Assembly: GCF_030063475.1 (NCBI RefSeq)
Contig: NZ_JASIRT010000005.1
Location: 210,517-274,516 of the forward strand
From: Roseomonas sp. E05
GTDB taxonomy: Bacteria > Pseudomonadota > Alphaproteobacteria > Acetobacterales > Acetobacteraceae
Length of the DNA: 64,000 nucleotides
Direction: 5' to 3'
The translations under genes and the position numbers were made by a program. Below the pieces are notes generated by a model. The model did no database searches. It was not told where the DNA came from and saw only the letters and a list, made by a program, of their open reading frames with translations. This document shows, one piece after another, positions 29,544-39,200 of this stretch. Numbering within the stretch: the stretch's first letter is position 1; every line of letters starts with the position of its first letter.

Positions 29544-29780
29544 TTGAAGCCGCTTCTGTTCCTTCTCACCGCCATGGCGGTGGCCTGCGCCACTCCGGCC
29601 CTGGCGCGCGACAAGGCCGCCGGGGAGGCCGCACGCGCCGCCGCCCAGCACCGCCCGCCCTCCCCCGCGCGCCTGGCGCAGCAGGAGCGGATGCGCAGCT
29701 GCAACGCCACCGCGCGCAGCCAGAACCTGCATGGCGCGCCCCGCAAGGAGTTCATGCGTGGCTGCCTGCGCAAGCACTGA
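29544..29780 (+). CDS. PsiF-repeat small secreted protein
   Basis: About 78 aa. A signal peptide ends near TPALA, and the C-terminal half carries a PsiF-type repeat (RMRSCNATARSQNL, then KEFMRGCLRKH) with two cysteines. PsiF in E. coli is induced by phosphate starvation; its role is unknown. I prefer the TTG at 29544 because GGAGAG lies 7 nt before it. The ATG at 29529 has no ribosome-binding site but is in frame and would add five residues. Confidence 0.78.
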   Translation: MKPLLFLLTAMAVACATPALARDKAAGEAARAAAQHRPPSPARLAQQERMRSCNATARSQNLHGAPRKEFMRGCLRKH

Positions 29781-29783
29781 AGG

Positions 29784-29802
29784 CCGGGGAAAGATTCCCC
29801 GG
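29784..29802 (+). terminator. hairpin after the PsiF-like gene
   Basis: Stem CCGGGGAA/TTCCCCGG with loop AGA, 3 nt after the stop. A second small hairpin ATGGGT/ACCCAT follows at 29812-29826 and ends in CTTCCTTTT. Confidence 0.65.
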
Positions 29803-29893
29803 TCAACCCTTATGGGTCTGACCCATCTTCCTTTTGCCATTCTGGCGCTGCGCTTCCCGCCCACGCCGGAACTGACAGAAGAAAGAAGGGGGT

Positions 29894-29915
29894 CTGGGGG
29901 AATTCATTCCCCCAG
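29894..29915. repeat. hairpin repeat, GGGGGAA family
   Basis: Stem CTGGGGGAA/TTCCCCCAG, loop TTCA, preceded by AGAAGAAAGAAGGGGG. It stands between the PsiF-like gene and adenine deaminase, both on the plus strand, so here it may insulate the second gene. Confidence 0.7.
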
Positions 29916-30002
29916 CCTTTCCCCGGCCTTTCTGCGGCCTGCTTGCCTTGCGCTGCCCTGCGGCTCTACCCAGCGCGGCGACACGCCAAGGCAGCACAGG
30001 CC

Positions 30003-31769
30003 ATGACCCAAGCCGATCTGCATGACCCCGCCCTGCGGGACCGCGCGGTGCGCGCCGCGCGCGGCGAGGCCCCGTTCGACCTCCTGCTCACCGGCGGCCA
30101 GGTCGCCGACATGGCCACCGGCGAGCTGCGCGCCGCCGATATCGGCCTGGTGGGGCCGCTCATCGCCAGCGTCCATGCCCCTGGCACCCACAGCGACGCG
30201 GCGGCACGCCGCCCGGTGCCGGGCCGCATCATCGCGCCGGGGCTGATCGACACGCACATGCATGTCGAAAGCTCGATGGTCACGCCGCGCCGCTATGCGG
30301 AGACCGTGCTGCCGCAGGGCACCACCACCATCTGCTGGGACCCGCACGAGCTGGGCAACGTCGCCGGGCTGGACGGCCTGCGCTGGGCGATCGACGCGCT
30401 GCGCGGCCTGCCGCTGCGCGCGCTGGTGCTGGCGCCCTCCTGCGTGCCCTCCGCGCCCGGGCTGGAGCGCGCGGGCGCCGATTTCGGCCCCGCCGAGCTG
30501 GCCGAGATGCTGTCCTGGCCGGAGATCGCCGGCGTGGCGGAGGTGATGGACATGCGCGGCGTGCTGGAGCGCAGCCCGCGCATGGCCGGCATCGTCGGCG
30601 CCGGGCTGGCCAGCGGCAAGCTGGTCTGCGGCCATGCGCGCAGCCTCACCGGCCCGGGCCTGCAGGGCTTCGCGGCCGCCGGCATCGAGTCCGACCACGA
30701 GATCACCTCCGGCGCCGACCTCCTGGAGAAGCTGCGCGCCGGCTTCACCGTCGAGCTGCGCGGCAGCCATGACTACATCCTGCCCGAGGCGGTGGCGGCG
30801 CTGAACGCCCTGCCCCGCTACCCGCAGACCCTCACCCTCTGCACCGACGACGTCTTCCCCGACGATCTTGTCGCGAAAGGCGGCATGATCGACCTGCTCC
30901 GCCGGCTGGCGCGCCATGGCATGCCGCCGCTGGAGGCGCTGCGCGCGGCCACGCTGAACGCCGCGATGCGGCTCGGCCGGCGCGACCTCGGCCTGGTGGC
31001 ACCGGGCCGGCGGGCGGACCTCGTGGTGCTGGACGGGCTGGAGTCGCTCGGGGTGGAGCAGGTCTTCGCCTCCGGCGCCCTGGTGGCGGAGGGCGGCCGC
31101 CTTGCCGCCGCGCTGCCGCCGGCCGATCCGCCGGGGCTGCGCGGCACGATGAAGCTGGCGCCGCTCGCGCCGGCGGATTTCCACCTCGCCGCCTCCGGCG
31201 ATATGGCGCGGCTGCGCAGCGTGGTGAACCCGCGCTTCACGCAGTGGGGCGAGCTCACCGTGCCCGTGCGCGAGGGCCGGGCGGTGCTGCCACCGGAGGC
31301 CACCCTCCTCGCCGTCATCCACCGCCACGGGCTGGCACCGGCGCGGCCGGTGCTCGGCGTGCTGGAGGGCTGGGGCGCCTGGCGCGGCGCGCTGGCCACC
31401 ACCGTCGCGCATGACAGCCACAATCTCTGCGTCTTCGGGCATGACCCGGCCGACATGGCCGCCGCCGCCAACGCGCTGATCGCCTGCGGCGGCGGCATGG
31501 CCGTGGCGGCCGGGGGCGCGGTGCGGGCCGTGCTGCCGCTGCCGGTCTGCGGCCTGCTTTCCGACGCACCGGCGGAGCAGGTGGCGGCGCAGTTCACCGC
31601 GCTGCGCGCCGCCGCCGACGAGATTGCGGAATGGCAGCCGCCCTACCGCGTCTTCAAGGCGGTGGTCGGCGCCACCCTGGCCTGCAATGCCGGCCCGCAT
31701 GTCACGGATCTCGGCATCGCCGATGGCGGCAGCGGCGCGGTCTTCCCCGGCGCGCTGGTCGAGGGCTAA
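30003..31769 (+). CDS. ade: adenine deaminase
   Basis: A 588-aa amidohydrolase that converts adenine to hypoxanthine and ammonia for purine salvage. The metal-binding motif DTHMHVESSM is near residue 84, WDPHELGNV follows near 115, and TDDVFPDDL near 280 holds a late conserved Asp pair. The C-terminal VAHDSHNL segment is typical of the Ade family and separates it from dihydroorotases. The ATG at 30003 was chosen because it opens the conserved N-terminus; an in-frame ATG at 29943 lies upstream. Confidence 0.92.
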   Translation: MTQADLHDPALRDRAVRAARGEAPFDLLLTGGQVADMATGELRAADIGLVGPLIASVHAPGTHSDAAARRPVPGRIIAPGLIDTHMHVESSMVTPRRYAETVLPQGTTTICWDPHELGNVAGLDGLRWAIDALRGLPLRALVLAPSCVPSAPGLERAGADFGPAELAEMLSWPEIAGVAEVMDMRGVLERSPRMAGIVGAGLASGKLVCGHARSLTGPGLQGFAAAGIESDHEITSGADLLEKLRAGFTVELRGSHDYILPEAVAALNALPRYPQTLTLCTDDVFPDDLVAKGGMIDLLRRLARHGMPPLEALRAATLNAAMRLGRRDLGLVAPGRRADLVVLDGLESLGVEQVFASGALVAEGGRLAAALPPADPPGLRGTMKLAPLAPADFHLAASGDMARLRSVVNPRFTQWGELTVPVREGRAVLPPEATLLAVIHRHGLAPARPVLGVLEGWGAWRGALATTVAHDSHNLCVFGHDPADMAAAANALIACGGGMAVAAGGAVRAVLPLPVCGLLSDAPAEQVAAQFTALRAAADEIAEWQPPYRVFKAVVGATLACNAGPHVTDLGIADGGSGAVFPGALVEG

Positions 31770-31771
31770 AA

Positions 31772-31871
31772 CAGATCCCGTTCCGAATGGCATCACCGGA
31801 ACGGGTAAAGATGCTCGCCAAAACAAACGGCTGGAGCGTTTTCCGGGAGCCAGAGCGAACGGAAAATGCTC
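31772..31871. repeat. dispersed 100-bp repeat, copy 1
   Basis: Two stems: CCCGTTCCG/CGGAACGGG around ATGGCATCA, then GAGCGTTTTCCG/CGGAAAATGCTC. The second copy at 63787-63885 differs by five substitutions and one indel (about 94% identical). Copy 1 fills most of the gap between the convergent adenine deaminase and GST genes, where it could act as a terminator. Confidence 0.85.
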
Positions 31872-31942
31872 CGGTGCCCTGATCGCGAAGTATGCGGGAA
31901 ATCCCGCGCACTTCGCGGGCAGGACACGAGCGGGCCGGGCGC

Positions 31943-32587
31943 CTATTCCGGCGTGGTCGCCTCGCCCCGCTCCGCCATCAGCGCGTCATCGATCTGCCGC
32001 GCGCGCTGCGCGGCCGGGCGCGCGGCGAGGCGCTCCCAGTAGCGCTCGAAGGCCGGGCGCCGCTCGATCGTGCCGAACATCATCCCCCAGCCGATCTGCG
32101 AGCCGAGATACATGTCCGCCACGGTGAACTGGTCGCCGAGCAGGTAGTCACCCTGACCTACCGCGCCTTCCAGCACGTCCAGCACCTCGGCGAGCCGGCC
32201 ATAGCCGACCATGACCTGCTTCCCCTCCGGCACGACGAAGCCGAGAGAGGCATTCGTCGCCGCCGCCTCCACCGGGCCGGCACCGAAGAAGAGCCAGCGG
32301 TAATAGGAGCCCCGCCGCCGGTCATCCGGCGCGGGGGCCAGCTTCGCCGCCGGGAAGGCATCGGCAAGATAGGCGCAGATGGCGGCCGTCTCGGTTACGA
32401 TGGTCCCGCCATGCCGGAGGGCCGGCACCTTGCCCATCGGGTTGATCGCGCGGAAGGCCGGCGCCTTCATCGCCGGCCCGTACTCGACGATCTCGGCCCG
32501 GTAGGGCTGACCGATCTCCTCCAGCACCCAGCGGACGATCCGCCCGCGCGACATGGGGTGCGTATAGAGGACAAGCTCGTCCGTCAT
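31943..32587 (-). CDS. glutathione S-transferase family protein
   Basis: A 214-aa GST. The N-terminal thioredoxin-like domain starts LYTHPMSRGRIVRW, where the catalytic residue is likely Ser rather than Tyr. NPMGKVPAL holds the cis-proline and ETAAICAYLAD the glutathione gamma-glutamyl contact. The C-terminal helical domain has the N-capping box TVADMYLGSQ. The ATG at 32587 gives the standard start. The substrate is unknown, and neighbours give no hint. Confidence 0.88.
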   Translation of the reverse strand: MTDELVLYTHPMSRGRIVRWVLEEIGQPYRAEIVEYGPAMKAPAFRAINPMGKVPALRHGGTIVTETAAICAYLADAFPAAKLAPAPDDRRRGSYYRWLFFGAGPVEAAATNASLGFVVPEGKQVMVGYGRLAEVLDVLEGAVGQGDYLLGDQFTVADMYLGSQIGWGMMFGTIERRPAFERYWERLAARPAAQRARQIDDALMAERGEATTPE

Positions 32588-32732
32588 CCTGCGGTCCCTT
32601 TTCCTGCCGACAGCCCTGCCAGGCGGGCAGCGCGGTTTCGTTGCGGGATGCAACCAGTCCGGCGGGCTTATACGCCAGGCCGCCCCGCGCTGGCGATTCC
32701 CCCGCCCCGCCGGGCCGGCAGGCGCCGCCGCC

Positions 32733-33482
32733 TCAGATCACCACCCCGCCATCCACATGCAGACACTGGCCGGTGATGTAGCCGGCGCCCTCCGAGGCCA
32801 GGAAGGCAATGGCGCGCGCCACGTCATCCGGCTCGCCGAGCCGGCGCATCGGGATACGGGCGATCACCGCCTCCCAGGCCCTGGTGTCCAGCGCCGCATG
32901 GGCGCCGGCATCCTTGCGCGTGTAGCCCGGCACCACGGCGTTGACCGTCACGGCCGGCGCCCATTCCAGCGCCAGCGCCTTCACCAGCGCCTCCACCCCC
33001 GCCTTGGCGGTGGCGGAAGCGGGAAAGACGGTGCTGTCGGTGCGGAAATTGTGCGCCACGAAGGAGGAGACGGCCACCAGCCGCGGCGCCCGCCCCGCCG
33101 CCAGCAGCGGCCCGGCGGCGCGGGCCAGGCGGAACAGCGCCCAGAGGATGGTGTCCTGGCTGCGCGCGAAGGCCGCGTCGGTCAGTTCCGCGACCGGGGT
33201 GCGGTCGGCGAAGCCGGCGTTGGAGACCAGCACGTCCAGCCCGCCCAGCGCCTCGGCGGCCTGCCGCACCAGCCGCTCCGGCGCGCCTGCCTCGCTGAGG
33301 TCGGCCAGCAGCACCGCCGCCTCGCCGCCCTGCGCGCGCACGGCTTCGGCGGTGCGCTCGGCGCCCTCGCGGTTGCCGCGGGCGTGCAGGGCGAGGGCGG
33401 TGCCCGGCGCGGCCAGCGCGCGGGCGGTGGCGGCGCCGATGCCGCTGGAGGCTCCGGTCACCAGGATGCAGCGCTGCGCCAT
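32733..33482 (-). CDS. SDR-family oxidoreductase
   Basis: A 249-aa short-chain dehydrogenase/reductase. TGASSGIGAA near the N-terminus binds NAD(P), SNAGF near residue 88 stabilises the sheet, and the Ser is in VAVSSF. The usual YxxxK is altered: the expected region reads FPASATAKAGVEAL, so Tyr appears replaced while the Lys is kept. Activity may therefore differ or be lost. The ATG at 33482 has GAGGAGAGGGAC upstream. It is divergent from the CtBP-like gene. Confidence 0.82.
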   Translation of the reverse strand: MAQRCILVTGASSGIGAATARALAAPGTALALHARGNREGAERTAEAVRAQGGEAAVLLADLSEAGAPERLVRQAAEALGGLDVLVSNAGFADRTPVAELTDAAFARSQDTILWALFRLARAAGPLLAAGRAPRLVAVSSFVAHNFRTDSTVFPASATAKAGVEALVKALALEWAPAVTVNAVVPGYTRKDAGAHAALDTRAWEAVIARIPMRRLGEPDDVARAIAFLASEGAGYITGQCLHVDGGVVI

Positions 33483-33597
33483 CTCCGTCCCTCTCCTCAG
33501 CTCGGGCGCGGCAGGATAGGCCGGCTCCCTTGCGCCCCCAAGGCCACCCCCGCATCCTTCGCGCAGCAACAAAGCCGCAAAGGGACGGAAAACGACG

Positions 33598-34605
33598 ATG
33601 CTCACCGTACTGGAGCCGGAAGGCCTCTACCCCGACACCGCGCTGGAGCAGGAGATCCTCGGGCCCGGCGTGCGCGTGATCCGCGGCGGCGGGCGCGGCG
33701 GCGTCGAGGAACTGCCCGATTCGCTCTGCGCCGAGGCGGATGGCCTGTTCATCTTCCGGCACTGGCTGCCGGGCAGCCAGCTCCCGCGCTTTCCCCGGCT
33801 GAAGGTGGTGGTGCGGATGGGCGTCGGCTACGACCGGCTGGACCGCCCGGCGCTCGCCGCCCGCGGCGTGACGGTCTGCAACGTGCCGGACTACGGCACC
33901 ACCGAGGTGGCCGACCATGCCATGGCGCTCGCCCTGACGCTGCGCCGCGGTATCGCTCTGCACCACGATTTGCAGCGGGCGGAGCCGCCGGCGGCTTGGC
34001 AGTATCTTGAGACCCCGCTCGTGCAGCGGGCGGAGACGCAGAATTTCGGCATCCTGGGGCTGGGGCGGATCGGCACGGCGGTGGCGCTGCGCGCCAAGGC
34101 CTTCGGCTTCCGGGTGCTGTTCCACGACCCTTTCCTGCCCAACGGCGTGGACCGCGCGCTCGGCATCCGGCGCGTCCGCAGCCTGGCCGAGCTGCTGGCG
34201 CAGAGCGACGTGCTCTCCATCCACACGCCGCTGACCCGCCACACGCGCGGGCTGCTCGACGAGGCGGCGCTGCGCCAGCTGCCGCAGGGCGCGGTGGTGG
34301 TGAACACCGCCCGCGGTCCCATCCTCGACCTGGACGGGCTGGCCGCCTGCCTGCGGGATGGCCGGCTGGCCGGTGCCGGGCTCGACGTGCTGCCGGAGGA
34401 GCCGCCGAAGGAGCCGGTGCACCCGCTGCTCGCCGCCTACCGGGCGCGCGAGCCCTGGCTGGCGGGGCGGCTGATCGTCACGCCGCACAGCGCCTTCCAC
34501 ACGCCGCAGGCCTTCGAGGACATCCGCCGCAAGAGCGCGGAGACCATGCGCGACGTGCTGGTGGAGGAGCGTAACAGCAATGTCATCGCACCGGAGGCGG
34601 ATTAG
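33598..34605 (+). CDS. D-2-hydroxyacid dehydrogenase, CtBP-like
   Basis: A 335-aa NAD-dependent dehydrogenase of the D-isomer-specific family, closest in pattern to the C-terminal-binding-protein group. The NAD loop GLGRIGTAVALRAKAFG is near residue 152, NTARGP carries the substrate Arg near residue 238, EEPP the Glu, and TPHSAFH the catalytic His near residue 301. It would reduce a 2-keto acid or oxidise its D-hydroxy acid. It is the last gene before the long promoter gap of the PKS region, so a metabolic link to that cluster is possible but unproven. Confidence 0.88.
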   Translation: MLTVLEPEGLYPDTALEQEILGPGVRVIRGGGRGGVEELPDSLCAEADGLFIFRHWLPGSQLPRFPRLKVVVRMGVGYDRLDRPALAARGVTVCNVPDYGTTEVADHAMALALTLRRGIALHHDLQRAEPPAAWQYLETPLVQRAETQNFGILGLGRIGTAVALRAKAFGFRVLFHDPFLPNGVDRALGIRRVRSLAELLAQSDVLSIHTPLTRHTRGLLDEAALRQLPQGAVVVNTARGPILDLDGLAACLRDGRLAGAGLDVLPEEPPKEPVHPLLAAYRAREPWLAGRLIVTPHSAFHTPQAFEDIRRKSAETMRDVLVEERNSNVIAPEAD

Positions 34606-34819
34606 CCACGGTCATGCTACAGTCACCATGAATCCGGGCAATTTCTGAATATTAAGACTGCAAACGCAGCAAAACGATCAGGGTTGCGATTGCGTTTGAC
34701 GGGGCAAGCATTCTACACAAGATTGTGAGAGTGCTGCCTTCGCATCCGCAACGTAGAATTCCGGCGGTCACAGTTCTCCTGCCGCGATGTGGCGGAACCG
34801 TGCTCCCTGAGGTCCGATA

Positions 34820-36187
34820 ATGCACGCTGAGCTGCGCCACAACGGCCCCCATGTGATCCTGGACGTATCCCGCCTGCTGGGATGCGGGCGCAAGCGGACT
34901 CCCTCGGGCATCGATCGCGTCGAGCTGGCCTATGCCCGCCACTGGCTGGCGGCCTCGCCGGAACGCTGCTCCTTCGTCGGGCAGGAGGTGCAGGGTGGCT
35001 TCGCCATGCTGCCCCGCCGCCTGGTGGCGGATCTGGTGGCGGCGCTGAGCGAGGCCTGGAGCACCGGCATCGCCAGCGGTCCCGCCTTCCGCCGCGCCGC
35101 GCGTGTCGGCGCGCTGGGGCGCGGGCGGCTGCTGCTCGGCTTCGGCCGCACCGAACTCGCGCGCCTGCTGCATTCCCGGCGCCGGATCGCCTTCCTGCTG
35201 GTCTCCCACCAGGCGCTGGACCGCAGCGGCCCGATCGAGGCGCTGCGCCGCGCCGGCTGCGCCTTCGTGCCGCTGATCCACGACCTGATCCCGGTGACGC
35301 ATCCGGAATACGCCCGCCCCGGCCAGGCCGAGAAGCACCTGCGCCGCATCGGCACCACCGCCACCCTGGCGGATGGGGTGATCGTCAACTCGGCCGCCAC
35401 CGCCACCGCGCTGGAGCCGCATCTGGTCAGCCGCGCCAAGGCCCCGCCGGTGCTGGTCGCGCCGCTCGGCATCGACCACGCGGGGCCCGGCGGGCCCACC
35501 ACCCCGCTCGACCCCTATTTCGTCGCTCTCGGCACCATCGAGCCGCGCAAGAACCACCTGCTGCTGCTGCATCTCTGGCGGGAGCTGGCGCGCGTCCACG
35601 GCGCCAGCACGCCGCGCCTGCTGATCATCGGCAAGCGCGGCTGGGAGAACGAGAACGTCGTCGACATCCTGGAACGCTGCACCGCGCTGCACGGCGTGGT
35701 GCAGGAGGTCGGCCAGCTGCCCGACCGCATGGTGGCCGAGCTGATGCAGGGCGCACGGGCGCTGCTCTTCCCCTCCTTCGCCGAGGGCTATGGCCTGCCG
35801 CTGGCCGAGGCGCTGGCCATGGGCGTGCCGGTGGTCTGTTCCGACCTGCCGGCGCTGCGCGAGGTCGGCGGCGCCGTGCCGGATTACCTCGACCCGCTGG
35901 ACGGGCAGGCCTGGCGCCAGGCGGTGACCGACTATGCCGCGCTGGACAGCGACCGGCGCGTCGCGCAGCTCCAGCGGCTGGAAGGCTGGCGGGCGCCGCG
36001 CTGGGACGACCACTTCCGCCTGGTGGATGCGCTGCTGGCGCAGGTGACGGAGCCGGCCCGGCCCGGCCCGTCGCTCCGGCAGCATGCCGGGAGGAGCCTG
36101 CCCTCCCGCTGGGGCGGGCGCCGCGACAAGGGCTGGGCCGGGGAAGCCGGCGGTCTCGTTGCGGCGCGGGACGAAGCCATGCCATGA
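34820..36187 (+). CDS. GT-B glycosyltransferase, family 4 type
   Basis: A 455-aa glycosyltransferase. The C-terminal Rossmann domain has GTIEPRKNH near residue 234 and the family-4 signature EGYGLPLAEALAMGVPVVCSD near residue 313, with the E-x7-E that binds the nucleotide sugar. The N-terminal acceptor domain opens VILDVSRLLGCGRKRTPSGIDRVE, as in mannosyl- or rhamnosyltransferases of surface glycans. No transmembrane helix. The last 50 residues are low complexity. Upstream lies a 214-nt gap richer in AT, and downstream the PKS begins after 112 nt on the same strand, so they may be co-transcribed. Confidence 0.88.
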   Translation: MHAELRHNGPHVILDVSRLLGCGRKRTPSGIDRVELAYARHWLAASPERCSFVGQEVQGGFAMLPRRLVADLVAALSEAWSTGIASGPAFRRAARVGALGRGRLLLGFGRTELARLLHSRRRIAFLLVSHQALDRSGPIEALRRAGCAFVPLIHDLIPVTHPEYARPGQAEKHLRRIGTTATLADGVIVNSAATATALEPHLVSRAKAPPVLVAPLGIDHAGPGGPTTPLDPYFVALGTIEPRKNHLLLLHLWRELARVHGASTPRLLIIGKRGWENENVVDILERCTALHGVVQEVGQLPDRMVAELMQGARALLFPSFAEGYGLPLAEALAMGVPVVCSDLPALREVGGAVPDYLDPLDGQAWRQAVTDYAALDSDRRVAQLQRLEGWRAPRWDDHFRLVDALLAQVTEPARPGPSLRQHAGRSLPSRWGGRRDKGWAGEAGGLVAARDEAMP

Positions 36188-36299
36188 ACGCCGGAGGGTG
36201 GCGGGCGCCTGCCCACCCCCTTCCACACGGCCACACCCAGACGGGGCCTGATGCCCCCCTCGCACGCAAGTGCCCGAAACGGCCGGCTGAGCAGATGGA

Positions 36300-39200
36300 A
36301 TGAGGAACGGAACGAGCCCTCCAGGCGCCGCCGCGCGCCACACCGATGCCGTCGCCATCGTGGGGGCGGCCTGCCGCCTGCCGGGCGCGCCCAGCCTGGA
36401 GGCCCTGTGGGAGCTGCTGGCGCGCGGCGGCGACGCGGTGGGCACCCTGCCGGCCGATCGCTTCACGCAGGCCGCCTTCCACCATCCGCGCAGGAGCGAG
36501 CCGGGCCGCAGCTACAGCTTCGCCGCGGCGCATCTCGGCGACATCAGCGGCTTCGACGCGCCCGCCTTCGGCCTCTCCCCGCGCGAGGCGGCGGAGATGG
36601 ACCCGCAGCAGCGCCTGCTGCTGGAGGTCGCCGCCGAGGCGCTGGAGGATGCCGGCTGGCCGGCCGGCCAGCTCGCCGGGCGGGCGGTCGGCGTCTGGGT
36701 CGGCGGTTCCTCGACCGACTATGCCGAGCTGCGGCTGGGCGACGTCTCCGGCGCCGATCGCTACTTCATGACCGGCAACACGCTGTCGATTCTGGCCAAC
36801 CGCCTGACCAACGTGTTCGACCTGCACGGCCCGGGCCAGACGATGGACACCGCCTGCTCCTCCTCCCTGGTGGCGCTGGACGCGGCGGTCGCCGCGCTGC
36901 GCGCCGGCCGGGTCGAGGCGGCGCTGGTGGGCGGCGTGCAGCTGCTGCTCTCGCCCTTCGCCTTCACCGGCTTCTCCCGCGCCGGCATGCTCTCCGCGCG
37001 CGGCCGCTGCCAGGCCTTCGATGCCGCGGCGGATGGCTATGTGCGCGGCGAGGGCGCCGGCGTGGTGGTGCTGAAGCCGCTCGCCGCGGCGCTCGCGGCC
37101 GGCGACGCGGTGCGCGGCGTCATCCTGGCCACCGGCAGCAACGCCGCCGGCCGCACCATCGGCCTTTCGCTGCCGAACCGCGAGGCGCAGGCGGCGCTGA
37201 TCGGCCAGGTGCTGGCCGAGGCCGGGATCTCGCCCGAGGACTTCGCCTATTTCGAGGCGCATGGCACCGGCACGCAGGTCGGCGACCCGGCGGAATGCTG
37301 GGCGATCGGCACCACCCTGGGGCAACGGCGCGGCACGCCGCTGCCGGTCGGCTCGATCAAGACCAATATCGGCCATCTGGAGCCCGCCTCCGGCATGGCC
37401 GGGCTGCTCAAGGCCATGCTGGTGCTGGAGCGCGGCGCCCTGCCGCCCAACCTGCACTTCAACACGCCCAACCCGCAGATCGATTTCGGCGGGCTCAACA
37501 TCCGCATCCCCACGGCGCTGGAGCCGCTGGCGCTGCCCCCCGGCGCCGTGGCCGGGGTGAACAGCTTCGGCTTCGGCGGCACCAACGCCATGGCGCTGCT
37601 CGGCGCCCCGCCCGCCGCCGCCCCGGCACCGGAAGCCGGGGAGGCCCCGCTGCCGCCGCTGGTGCTGACCGCCCGCTCCGCCGCCGCGCTGAAGGCGCTG
37701 GCCGGCTCCTGGCAGGCGCGCCTGGCGGAGCGTCCCGCCACGCCAGCCCTGCTGCGCGGCGCCGTGCGCCACCGCGACCTGCACGCGCACCGGCTGCTGC
37801 TGCGCGGCGATGCCGCCAGCCTGCCCGCGCAGCTCGGCGACTGGCTGGCCGGAAAGCGGCCGGAGGGCGTGACCCAGGGGCAGGCGCGCCCCGGGCCGCT
37901 GGCTTTCGTCTTCTCCGGCAACGGGGCGCAGTTCGCCGGCATGGCGCGCGAGGCGATGGCGCACAACGCCGCCTTCCGCCGCGCCGTCGAGGCGGCCGAC
38001 GCCGTGCTGGCGCCGCTCGCCGGCTGGTCCGGCGCCGCCGTGCTGGCCGCGGGCGCCACCGCCGAACAGCTCGCCGGCACCGACATGGCACAGCCGCTGC
38101 TGTTCCTGGCGCAACTCGGCATCCTGGCGGCGCTGGCCGGGCACGGGCTGCGGCCCGATCTCTGTCTCGGCCACTCGGTGGGCGAGGTGGCCGCCGCCCA
38201 TGCCGCCGGCATCCTCGACCTGCCCCAGGCGGCGCGGCTGGTGGTGGCGCGCTCCCGCGCCCAGCACCGGCAGCGCGGCCTCGGCCGGATGGCGGCGGTC
38301 GGCGCCTCGGCCGAGGCCCTCGCCCCGCTGCTCGCCGCCTGCCCGCCCGACGAATCCGGCTGGCGGCCGGAGATCGCCGCCTACAACGCCCCCGATTCGC
38401 TCACCCTGGCCGGGCCGGAGGCCGCCATCGACTGGCTGGTGGCCGAGGCGAAGGCGCGGCGCTGGGCCGCCGTGCGGCTCGACCTCGACTATGCCTTCCA
38501 CTCGGCGGCGATGGACCCGGTGCGCGATTCGCTCGCCGCCGAGCTCGCCGGCCTCGCGCCGCGGGCGGAGGGGTGCGGCTTCCTCTCCACCGTCACCGGC
38601 GCGAAGCTGCCCGGCCCGGCGCTCGAGGCCGAGTACTGGTGGCGCAACCTGCGCGCCCCCGTGCGCTTCCAGGCCGCCGTGCAGGCGGCCGCGGCGGCGG
38701 GGGCGCGGCTCTTCGTCGAGATCGGCCCGCATCCGGTGCTGCAGGCCTATCTGCGCGACAGCCTGCGCGCCGCCGAGACCGAGGCGGCGGTGCTGCCCAG
38801 CCTCTCGCGCCGGGACGCACCCGGCGACCCCTTCCCCGCCCTGGCCGACCGCGCCTTCGCCGCCGGCGCCGACCCGCGCGCCGCGCCGGCCTTCGCCGGG
38901 CCGGCCGAGCGGCGCGGCCTGCCGCCGACCCCCTTCGACCGGCAGCGCCACTGGTTCGCCACCACCCCGGAATCCACCCGGCTGACCGACGCGGTGCAGG
39001 ACCACCCGCTGCTCGGCATCCGGCAGGGCCAGGAGCCGCTGCGCTGGTCGCGCCTGCTGGACACGGCGCTGGAGCCCTGGCTGGCCGACCACCGCCTGGG
39101 CGGCGAGCCGGTGCTGCCTGCCGCCGCCATGCTGGAGATGGCGCTGGCCGTCGCCGCCCTGCGCTTCCCCGAGGCGCCGGCACTGGAGGTGCAGGAGTTC

